The notes under the pieces are model-generated. The model saw only the letters and a list, made by a program, of their open reading frames with translations. It was not told where the DNA came from and did no database searches. DNA of 64,000 bases from Leishmania martiniquensis (lineage: Eukaryota > Euglenozoa > Kinetoplastea > Trypanosomatida > Trypanosomatidae): contig NC_090157.1 in the NCBI RefSeq assembly GCF_017916325.1, positions 129,001 through 193,000 of the forward strand, written 5' to 3'. Of the stretch, positions 53,696-62,267 are shown in pieces; the stretch's first letter is position 1; every line of letters begins with the position of its first letter. The position numbers and the translations under genes are program-made.

Positions 53696-54154
53696 TCACT
53701 TAATCGGGATGAAGCGGGAGGAGTGCGTGGCGCCGACACCAGGGCGACCGTGCAGCACTGGGCGGTAGCTCATCGAGAACTCGCCCAGGTAGTGGCCGAT
53801 CATCTCGCCCTTAATCTCCACAGCGTTGAACTGGTGGCCGTTGTAGATCGCCACCACCGACCCCACCATCTCCGGTGTGATCACAACGTCGCGCAGGTGC
53901 GTCTTCACCGCCTTCGGCTTCTCGCCAACCTTAACGTGCTTCTTCGCCTCGCGCAGCCGCTTCAGAAGCACCGGCGGGCGGCGGTCCGCGTGGCGGTTCA
54001 TGTGGCGGCGCGCACGAGCGTGCACCAGCGCCTTGAACTCCTCCTCGCTCAGCGCGAGCAGGGGGTCGATCTCAAGTCCACGGAACGTGAACTTGTGGAA
54101 CGTGCGCTCCTTCTTCAGCTGCTCGTAGCGCTCCGCACTGATGTTGGACGCCAT
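53696..54154 (-). CDS. RPS15: 40S ribosomal protein S15 (uS19), copy 2
   Basis: By eye the 459 bases are identical to 43585-44043, so the 152-residue protein is the same. Identity continues only about 11 bases 5' of the ATG (to CCTTCCCGACA on the minus strand) and stops at the TGA on the 3' side. The upstream region here carries a (TG)n tract (54174-54192), whose complement may serve as the pyrimidine tract for trans-splicing. The two copies therefore probably differ in splice signal and in 3'UTR while making the same product. Confidence 0.97.
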   Translation of the reverse strand: MASNISAERYEQLKKERTFHKFTFRGLEIDPLLALSEEEFKALVHARARRHMNRHADRRPPVLLKRLREAKKHVKVGEKPKAVKTHLRDVVITPEMVGSVVAIYNGHQFNAVEIKGEMIGHYLGEFSMSYRPVLHGRPGVGATHSSRFIPIK

Positions 54155-55341
54155 TGTCGGGAAGGCGGCTATGTCTGTGTGTGTGTGTGTGTGGTGTGCT
54201 GAACGAGGCACTGTATCCAAGACGTATGGCAGCGCACCCTCAGTACATCCGTGCGGAGACCGCCGCGTGCGTGATGAGGGGGACGCGCAAAACAGAAGAG
54301 GAGCAGACGAAGGGAGTGCAGAGGGCAGCGCCCGTGCCGTTTGTGTTGTAGCAGCGAGGGCCGAGAGAGGGAGAGAGAGGTTGTTTGGGGTCAAAGAAAC
54401 GTTTGTCAGCGGCTGATCGGGCAGTCCACGGCAGGAGGCAACCAAAGAACCTGCAGCGCAACAAGAAGACACCTGCCTACCCCCTCCCCCGCCACGGCGT
54501 AGAATAAAGGTAATCCGAGACGCGCACCTCCAGAGGAAATGAGGTTCAGAGAGCCCCAAAAGAGCTGCGCCACACGTGCGAGTAGTTTCTCACCGGCGCA
54601 GCGTTTTGTTTGTTTCCTGAGGAGCATCAGCCTCTTGAAGCTCCTCGCGGTCCGTCGGCTCGTCTTATGGGCACTTTAGTGACGCCAAACAGCATGTTCC
54701 TCATCGCTGCACGAGGAGCAACAGAAAGAAGGGGGCAGACGCCACGCAGCTCTCCCCCTCCCCTCTCCCCCCTCATCGCCGCCGCCCCGCCACGTCACAG
54801 CCCTCGCCGCATGGCGCGCCGCAGCCCTAGGCGAGCGGTACAGCAGTGCCCCGACTCCGTCATCGGAGTACCGCCCCTGCCTCGCACTCTACCCACCCAC
54901 CCGACCGCTGCGCAGGCTGCCCAGGCCGGCAGGCAGAGTGAGGCTCGGGTGAGAGGCGCTCCAGCCACGCTGACGCGCCGCCCATCACAGGAGCGGCACG
55001 AGCAGGTGCACCGCGCCAGGCCGCTTTTGAAACCAAAGCCGGCAAGAAATGGAATCGCAGGCGAGCGAGTATTCAAAGGCAACGCCACAGTTGTACGGTA
55101 AGCCTTGCGTGGGAGACCGCTACGGATGCCGCCAACCCGCCATGCGCCTTTTTTTACTGTTCGCCCGGTCCACTCCACTCTCCGTTACACTTTCTTTGTC
55201 CCTTCAGTGCCTGGAGTGCCGAAACACCCACAAACAGAGTCGCATGCAAGTCAAGGCAAGCGACACTTCCCGCCCTCTCGCTTTGGCAAAGCGGCCCATC
55301 GAGCGGTTGCTTCACACCGTGTGTGCCGGGAGGGCTTCACC
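54155..55341. other. Intergenic with a truncated dispersed repeat
   Basis: 5'UTR of S15 copy 2 and 3'UTR of the p43-like gene. Repeat copy C occupies 54736-55020. A TG tract lies at 54174-54192. No gene seen. Confidence 0.6.
54736..55020. repeat. Dispersed repeat copy C, truncated at both ends
   Basis: 285 bases corresponding to the 5' half (plus-strand sense) of copies A/B/D. It lacks the CA tract at the left and everything after GCACCGCGCCAGG at the right. It has one CCCA unit fewer in the CTACCCACCC landmark. Otherwise it is nearly identical to the full copies, so the truncation is recent or the core is homogenised. Confidence 0.65.
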
Positions 55342-56607
55342 TCAGCTAACTGGGCTGTTTGGCATGTCGGCAATGGTCACTGCGGCACCGCTTGCGTGCC
55401 TCGCAGGCTCATTTTTCCAGCAAAGGACGCCGTCGGCGTTCGTGTGCAGGTGAGAAAGAACTTCGCCCATTTTATTCCCTGACATCGGCTCCGGCGGGCC
55501 AGCTGCCGCAACCGCGGCGTCGTATAATTCCCCGAAGAGGATGCGGTCGCCTGGCTTGGCATCGGCCGGAGGACGGAGCAGCTTCACTTCCGTATCCTTC
55601 TTGGCGCACAGCACCATCCCCTGAGACGTGACGCCCATCAGCGGCTTCGGCTTCATGTTGCATACAACAAGACACTGCATCCCCTCAAGCTCTCCGATCG
55701 TGTAGTTCTCGACCAGCCCACTGACGATTGTGCGCGTCTCATCACCGAGCACCATGTCCTCCACGTAGAGGCGGTCGGCGCTCGGGTGGCGACGCAGGTT
55801 TGTCAGTTTCCCTACGCGGATGCATAGACTGGTGGAGTCGAGCTCCACCTTTTTCGTTTTGTTAGTGTCGTTTGCGCTGTTACTGGAGCCAGCGGAAGCC
55901 TTCCCCGGGTGCGCCGCCGCAGCAGCAGCTTTCTCTGCCTTCGCCTTCTCCTTCTCGGCACGGCGCCTCAAAATCTCTTCTTCGGACGGCTTTAGATACG
56001 TCACTTCCTCCTTGGCCAAACCGGCGGCCGCGCTGCCGCGTTGGCCCGCCCGCTGTGGCTCCGGCGCCTTGACGAACGAGGAGCGAAAGGACGCCACGTA
56101 GGCGTCCTCTTGTGCATGCAAAGCCCACCTCATCGTCGTCGGCAGCACCTCCGCGTGGGCCGAGTGACGGAAAGCAGCGGCGTACATGAGCAGGTCGGCC
56201 ATAGTGGCGCGCTTGCTGCCTGTCAGATATCGCGAGGCCGCGTTCGGCGTCGCCGCGAGGATAAGCTCCACGTCACTGTAAACTGCCTTGGCAACCGAAG
56301 TGGTGGCGTCCTCCTCCGCGCGCGCGGCGTCCACGTCCAGGACCGCTGCCACGCCAACCCATTGGTTCACCAACGGCGCCTCTTCCTCGTCTTTCCCGAG
56401 AAAGGCCCTCTGCTCCGGCGTTAAGGCAGTGCGGCGCAGCGCCAGCAGGAACGGCTGCAGCCCATGGAAGGTCTTCCCATCCACCGTAACGCGGTGAGGG
56501 CCGTCGGCACAAGTCGCGATGCACGCAGACGGCACGTTCAACACGCTCCTGAGCGCATGCTGCAGCGCCGGCGCGAGGATGGAGGAGGTGTGTATTACAA
56601 ACTGCAT
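55342..56607 (-). CDS. Arc1p/p43 (AIMP1, EMAPII)-like tRNA-binding protein, aminoacyl-tRNA synthetase cofactor
   Basis: 421 residues. Residues 1-180 are GST-like and helical (LVNQWVGVAAVL, then RYLTGSKRATMADLLMYAA, the typical GST C-domain N-cap region). A Lys/Ala/Glu-rich linker follows (209-235, basic, likely tRNA-sticky). The C-terminal tRNA-binding/EMAPII domain runs from 256 to 421, with VGKLTNLRRHPSADRLYVEDM, TIVSGLVENY, QCLVVCNMKPKPLMGVTSQGM and LLRPP. The tail after residue 365 (LHTNADGVLCWKN) is the extra EMAPII-like subdomain also found in p43 and TyrRS C-ends. There is no synthetase catalytic HIGH/KMSKS part. In T. brucei the equivalent would be a subunit (I think MCP2) of the multi-synthetase complex. 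The N-domain probably docks synthetases. ATG start. Confidence 0.88.
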   Translation of the reverse strand: MQFVIHTSSILAPALQHALRSVLNVPSACIATCADGPHRVTVDGKTFHGLQPFLLALRRTALTPEQRAFLGKDEEEAPLVNQWVGVAAVLDVDAARAEEDATTSVAKAVYSDVELILAATPNAASRYLTGSKRATMADLLMYAAAFRHSAHAEVLPTTMRWALHAQEDAYVASFRSSFVKAPEPQRAGQRGSAAAGLAKEEVTYLKPSEEEILRRRAEKEKAKAEKAAAAAAHPGKASAGSSNSANDTNKTKKVELDSTSLCIRVGKLTNLRRHPSADRLYVEDMVLGDETRTIVSGLVENYTIGELEGMQCLVVCNMKPKPLMGVTSQGMVLCAKKDTEVKLLRPPADAKPGDRILFGELYDAAVAAAGPPEPMSGNKMGEVLSHLHTNADGVLCWKNEPARHASGAAVTIADMPNSPVS

Positions 56608-57630
56608 GGCTGTCCCCCACCACGAGGTCAGCCGATACTGTGTGTGTGTGTATGCCGTCTGCCACGTCAGCTATGCGATGCGACGTGGCAGAGGAAGAGA
56701 ATGAAGACGGCTCTCTCTCTCACACACACACACCAGCGAAAGGGGCGAGTCGCTGAACGACAGGGAATCGGCTGAAAACAGACAGAGAGAGAGCAAAGTA
56801 AACAGATGCGCAGGTGTCGATGTCAGTGCGAGTGTGCGCCGGTGGTGCGCGTGGATGTGGTGCCAGTCAGTGTGTCCTCGGCCTGGTGAAGACGTGCATG
56901 TACGTGTGCGAGCGATTCACGGTAATAGCCAACTGACGATGCAGTCATGTAGAGCCTCGGTGGATGCAAGAGAAGAAAATGGTGGGGGGAAAAGAACAGG
57001 CAAGCGACGATGTACATGACGTTCCACAGGTGCTGCGGAGGAGAGGCGGCGGTACATCGAAGAGAAAGAGGACGTCAAGGGACGTTCTTGAGGTAAGGTG
57101 CACACGATAGAAAACCATAGCGCCGAAGACCTGTGCATGAGCATCACTCCCCCGCGTGTGTCGCATACGTTTATTTGCAGTTCGATGATTACGCCTCGCG
57201 CTTTCTTTTGTCTCAGCTGCCTCATTATACGCGCTCGCTGTGGTGGGCACACGTACGTCGTTACCTACACGAGTGTGCCGGTGATGGAGGCCTCGCATGT
57301 GAGGCCCTATTCCTTCCTCTGCTGATGCGCCCATGTCGCCTGCCTCATAGAAGCGCGACTGCGAAACGCACAAGCGGGCGCTGTCAACTAGGAGTCGCCC
57401 GAGGGAGGCAGACAAGGAGGAGGAGAGGAAACAGATAAGAAAGGCACCCGAGGAAGGAAGGCAATGCTATGGTGGGCGCTGGCGCACTGAAGAGGTCCCG
57501 CCACAGACGCAGCGAGCCGCAATCAGGCAGGTGGACAGTCGAAGAGTTCCCTCCCCGCCCAATTACAAAAGAAAAAAGTATGCACACAGATCGATGCGAA
57601 TACTGCGTGGTTCTCTTCTCGCTTTCGACC
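56608..57630. other. Intergenic: 5'UTR of the p43-like gene, 3'UTR of the mitofusin-like gene
   Basis: TG tract at 56640-56654, CA tract at 56721-56734. No gene or dispersed repeat seen. Confidence 0.6.
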
Positions 57631-59430
57631 CTATGCAGCGCCTCGCCCTTGGAAGAAGCTCTCCTTATACTCGCTCACTTTGCGCCGCAGCGCCGGAACC
57701 TCCTGATGAATGACATGTTGCATTCCGCGGCACGCCCGCGACGAGCAGGACGGCAGCGCCATGACGCCACTGGTGCCCTTTTCCTGCGAAGCGGCAGCGA
57801 TGCGCAGCAGCTCGGGTCTCACGGTGCGCTGCCAGCGCAGCTCGACGTCTTTCGTAAGCGTCTTGGTCGTGAAGAGGCGACCAAGCGCGTTGTCGCACGA
57901 CTGCAGCAAGCGGCGGTCAAACTCGCGCAGGTGCATACGAGTCAAAGCGAGGCCACCGCATCCCAAGGCAATAGAGAGGAGTATGACAAGCACGGTCCCG
58001 GCAACGGTGACGGGCGAGAACACCACGGCTGCGGCAGGCACGATAAGGCAAGCAGAGCCGAGGAGACAGTAGAGGAAGACCTCGCGCTGGAGGTAGTCGT
58101 GCCGGAGGATTTTGGACACACGGCAAGCGAGGAGGAGGTTGCGCGCACTCTCCTCAGTCTCGGTGATGAGGTTGTCCATGCGCCGCATCGGAGCAGCACG
58201 GATCTCGTTGAGAATCTCTTTCCGCTGACGCGACAGCTCCGCCAGTGGCACTGTGCAGCTAGCAGACGTCGACGACGCTGCTGAGTCGACGGCATTCCCG
58301 CTCAACTTTTTCAGTGGCGTGGAGGTCGTGTACACGCGCGGGATGTCCTTCATCTTCATGACTTTGCTGAGGTTCCAGCAAAGCGTCCCGTACGCGCGCG
58401 CGAAGTCGGTCACCTTCTCGAACACATCTACCTTGTTCATGACCAAGAAAAACTTATGCTCGTATCCGGTGAGGGACTTGGTCAGCACGTCTAGCGTTTC
58501 GCCGGTGGTGCCGGGGTTCGCTGGATCAAACATGAGAAGAATGACGTCGCTCTGCTGCGCAAACCACCGCGTCACAGCGAGGAAGTCGTAGCCGCGGGTA
58601 TGGTCGCCGCTGCCCGACTGCTCTGCCAAGGACGCGTGCACAGGTGTGTCGATCATGCCAGGCGTGTCAACGAGAACCATGTCCATCGGCACCTGCGACG
58701 TCGGCGGCATTACACGCGTCTTCATCTTGAAGTGCGTCACAAACGAAATCCCAAACTGCTGTAGCGACTGGTACTGGTACTTGGGGTTGCTCACAACGCT
58801 CGGCCCATCGGCGTCCATGTCATACGTACCGCGCCTGATCACCGTAAACCCGTCATCTGTGGGCGCCACACCAGTCTCCTGGATTTCGCAGCCAGAAAGG
58901 TAGTTGATCAGGGTCGACTTGCCGGAGCTGTGGTTGCCCAGGAACATCACCATGGGCGTCGTGCTCTTGAAAGGTGTGAGAAAGCGGTAGACACCATCAT
59001 AGGGCTCCAGGTAACTGCTGCGCAGCTTCTGCAGCTCCCCCTCAATCTCAGCCTGCACTGCAACGTGCGATGACTTCGAAGGCGACGAAGACGGCGCTGC
59101 CAAAGCGCCGGCGCTACCGACGGCGGGGTCCCTGCCGCCGCCAGCGTTGATAGAGCTCTCGGAGTGGCGCTGCGCGCGGGAGGAGGAAAAGCCGCAGCGT
59201 TGCAGATTGTTGGCGAGGCTGTAAACATAAAAGCTTCTCGTGCGTGGGTTACGCGAGGGTAGCGCCATCAATGCCGCAATTCGCCGCTCAAAACAAGTGC
59301 TTGGGCCATATATGGTAGAGAAGGGCTGTCGCTGCGCCCATCCCAACGAAAAGGGAGTTGGGGTGAGGCTGTAGGTCCGCGTTGAGGTCGCGCGGCATGT
59401 GCGACGGTACATGCCTGCGATGATAGACAT
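57631..59430 (-). CDS. Dynamin-superfamily GTPase, mitofusin-like (sarcalumenin/EHD-type G domain), 599 aa
   Basis: The first ATG in frame is at 59428-59430; the open frame begins three codons earlier at GTG. The N-terminus is Arg/Ser/Thr-rich without acids (MYRRTCRATSTRTY, then another Arg-rich stretch near 50-90), fitting a mitochondrial presequence. G domain motifs (numbered from this Met) are: P-loop FLGNHSSGKST (163-173), a switch-I Thr in TGVAPT, DTPG at 255-258 and NKVD at 332-335, with spacing like EHD/sarcalumenin proteins. Two adjacent transmembrane helices, about 451-470 and 476-495 (VFLYCLLGSACLIVPAAAVV; TVLVILLSIALGCGGLAL), form a hairpin. A helical C-terminus follows, as in mitofusin and bacterial dynamin-like proteins. 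T. brucei has such a protein (TbMFNL), and I recall it next to the long GSK3 gene, as here. Confidence 0.85.
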   Translation of the reverse strand: MSIIAGMYRRTCRATSTRTYSLTPTPFSLGWAQRQPFSTIYGPSTCFERRIAALMALPSRNPRTRSFYVYSLANNLQRCGFSSSRAQRHSESSINAGGGRDPAVGSAGALAAPSSSPSKSSHVAVQAEIEGELQKLRSSYLEPYDGVYRFLTPFKSTTPMVMFLGNHSSGKSTLINYLSGCEIQETGVAPTDDGFTVIRRGTYDMDADGPSVVSNPKYQYQSLQQFGISFVTHFKMKTRVMPPTSQVPMDMVLVDTPGMIDTPVHASLAEQSGSGDHTRGYDFLAVTRWFAQQSDVILLMFDPANPGTTGETLDVLTKSLTGYEHKFFLVMNKVDVFEKVTDFARAYGTLCWNLSKVMKMKDIPRVYTTSTPLKKLSGNAVDSAASSTSASCTVPLAELSRQRKEILNEIRAAPMRRMDNLITETEESARNLLLACRVSKILRHDYLQREVFLYCLLGSACLIVPAAAVVFSPVTVAGTVLVILLSIALGCGGLALTRMHLREFDRRLLQSCDNALGRLFTTKTLTKDVELRWQRTVRPELLRIAAASQEKGTSGVMALPSCSSRACRGMQHVIHQEVPALRRKVSEYKESFFQGRGAA

Positions 59431-62267
59431 GGCGCACACACGTCGACAACACGATCACCACAACGGCAAACAAACGGCGAGCGCCGAATGAGGGACAGCC
59501 AGTGGGGACGCTGTTTTCCTCCGTCGCACACACGCGTGTGTGTGTGTGTGTTGAACCTCTCTCCCCGCCGCACCCCCGCTTGCCTGCACGTCCCCTTTTC
59601 TTCGAGCCTAACCGGGGGTGATCGCCGCACCACTTTGTAATACGCGACACGGTCAGCGTCTCCTCGAGAGGGGTAGGGGACAGAGAAGAGCCTGGGGAGA
59701 AAGGGGGCAGGAGGAGAGGGACGAAAGGATATGAACGTGGCACCTCACGCAGCGAGCACGTCACTCAACGCACGCGTGCACAGCGACGCACCCGTCCGGC
59801 GGCCAAGAGAAAAACAAACCAACGAAGGGCTTTTTGTACAGGAAAGCACGCCCGTGATCACGTACCCTGCCGGTGTGTGTGGGGGGGGGGGCTCTCTCGC
59901 CAACGTGGGCCACCGGCTGAAAAAAGCCTTGTGAGATATTGCCGGGGAGGGGAGAGGGGCGAGTGTAGAGAGAGAGGGCATGTGAAGTGAGAGGGTCGCA
60001 AAAAATGAAAGCAGGAAAAGGGAGACGGTGCAGGCGCCAGCGGTGCGATGCAGCGACAGGAAGGACGCGAGGATGGACACGTTCGGTGCGTATTCGCCAC
60101 GTGGGAGAGTGGGCGGTGTGCGGTAAACGGTGCGCGTAACACCCAGCCTTGCCAAAGACCCTGTCGAGGCGCGTACGGAATGCATCCATGCTTCCGTGTG
60201 TGTGTGTGGGTGGGTGGGGTAGGGGGGCCATGAAGCGTGTCGCCCGTGCCACATCAGTGCTCTTTCCTTCTTCCGATTTCAGTTTCCCCTTCGGTTAAGC
60301 GTTCGCTGTGACCTGCCCGTGAATGCTGTGGCCCTTTTGCCTAAGAGGCGCAGGCCGAATCGGAGCCTTTGCGCCTGCAGTAGCGAGGACCCCACACACG
60401 CACCCCTCCTCCATGGAGGAAAAAAAAAACAAGAGGAGTAGGCAGCAGCCGGGGTGAAGCGGAAGTGCGGTAATGTGAGGCGGTGCGACTCACAACATGC
60501 ACGCCGGTGATTGTATTCCTACGAATGCGTCCCTCCGTCTTCACAACTGGAGAAGGCGAGAGGGCTCGGTCGAGCGCAGCACCCGTGACAGAGAGGCACA
60601 CCAACACAGCCACAGCCCTGCCACGCGGCATAAAAGAAAAGTGTCAGAGAGAGGGCGTGAGCCCATCAGAAGGAATCACACGTGAAGATGTCCCACACAT
60701 TGGCAGCTATCGCTAAAAATGATGATAACATTTTTCCTTTATCGTGTCCGTTTCAGCGCACCCATTCTCTCGTCCATACACATTACGCAGCGCACACACA
60801 CACACGCAGACACACGAGCCGAGCGCCACGCAGCTCTCCCCCTCCCCTCTCCCCCCTCATCGCCGCCGCCCCGCCACGTCACAGCCCTCGCCGCATGGCG
60901 CGCCGCAGCCCTAGGCGAGCGGTACAGCAGTGCCCCGACTCCGTCATCGGAGTACCGCCCCTGCCTCGCACTCTACCCACCCACCCACCCGACCGCTGCG
61001 CAGGCTGCCCAGGCCGGCAGGCAGAGTGAGGCTCGGGTGAGAGGCGCTCCAGCCACGCTGACGCGCCGCCCATCACAGGAGCGGCACGAGCAGGTGCACC
61101 GCGCCAGGCTGCCCCGACACAACGCCCCACCCCCAGCGACCTCGCCACCGGCACGCGTAGCCACGAAGCCGTTCTGATCTTCCCCACGCTGCGTGCACCT
61201 GGCCCTGTCGCCACCAGAGCGGTGGTGCGGCATTGACAAAGGATCGAGGGGGGAGGGCTGCTCGAATCCCCTGAGCACACAGGATGGAGGGGAAGGGGTA
61301 CTCGATCCCCCAAGATGCGGCCAAACACTGGTGTGCCATCTCCTGGACCCCGTCAGCGAGTGGGGAAGGGGTAGAGGGAGGGTATAATTCTGCAAGCATA
61401 CGAACACAAGGAGAGGAGGGTGAAAAGTGAATCGGATTCAAGCGAAGGAGAGGAGCACGCCACGAGAATGCTGTACGCATACACATGCAGTCATAAGCCC
61501 ACAGCAGTGAGCGTGCATGGGTGTGTGCACGCACACGTGAGTGAGACGAAGGCGAGAAGAGGCACACATACTCTACCAAAGAGAGAGAGATGGAGGGCGA
61601 GGGGGCGAAGGAGGGGGGAGGAAGTGAAACTATGAAAGGGGGAGAGACGAAGCTGACCCACGACCCGTTTGTTATATGTTTGTTTCCACTTCGGTGTTCT
61701 TCATTGTAAGTGTTGTCGCGGCAGTCAATGTAAGGACAGGCGAGAAGAACGATGATGAGTTATCTGCCACCGAGTGTGTAGGAGCGACTAAGAGACCTTG
61801 AGGTCGGCAAGACCGCGAGAGCTCGAGACAGAGAGAGAGCATCAGAGCAACAGCAGCAAAAGAGGAGGTAAGATGGAGCCCTGAGAGAACAACGTGATCG
61901 GCAAGGGTATACGAAGGGGATGGAGAGGGAGCTGAAGGGGAGCCCAAACGTCACAATCAAGAGAGGAGAGGGTGAAGAAAAAGGGGTGCACTGGGCACCT
62001 TCGATGCTCTCCGGCTGACAGCCTCACAGATTTACCTCATTTCCGCTCAGATGGTAGGGGAGAGAGGGAGCGAGAAAGAGAGACAGCGGGGCATGCACAG
62101 AGGTGTGGTGCGCACAGCACCCCAAATACAGAAGCCGAGAAGAGCAGAGGTGCGCACTTCCGTGTGTGTGCGTCCGTGCCACCATCCCTCAAGTACCTCC
62201 TGCACGTGCCCCCCACCTCTGCGCAAAAAAAAATAAGGCGACCACACCAGACCCCAAGAAGTTACCT
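59431..62267. other. Intergenic, 2.8 kb, with dispersed repeat copy D
   Basis: 5'UTR of the mitofusin-like gene and long 3'UTR of the kinase gene. It contains TG tract 59537-59550, G10 run 59881-59890, A10 run 60421-60430 and the repeat at 60775-61356. GA-rich runs lie at 62065-62090. No gene supported. Confidence 0.6.
60775..61356. repeat. Dispersed repeat copy D (probable SIDER2-type) with a different 3' end
   Basis: Identical or nearly so to copy B from CATACACATTACG to GGATCGAG (about 470 bases; a G/C change near 61200). After that the last 110 bases diverge strongly, with an inserted GGGGAGGGCTGCTCGAATCC-type segment, before meeting the common end GACCCCGTCAGC. This mosaic pattern suggests conversion or recombination between subtypes. 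Confidence 0.65.
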
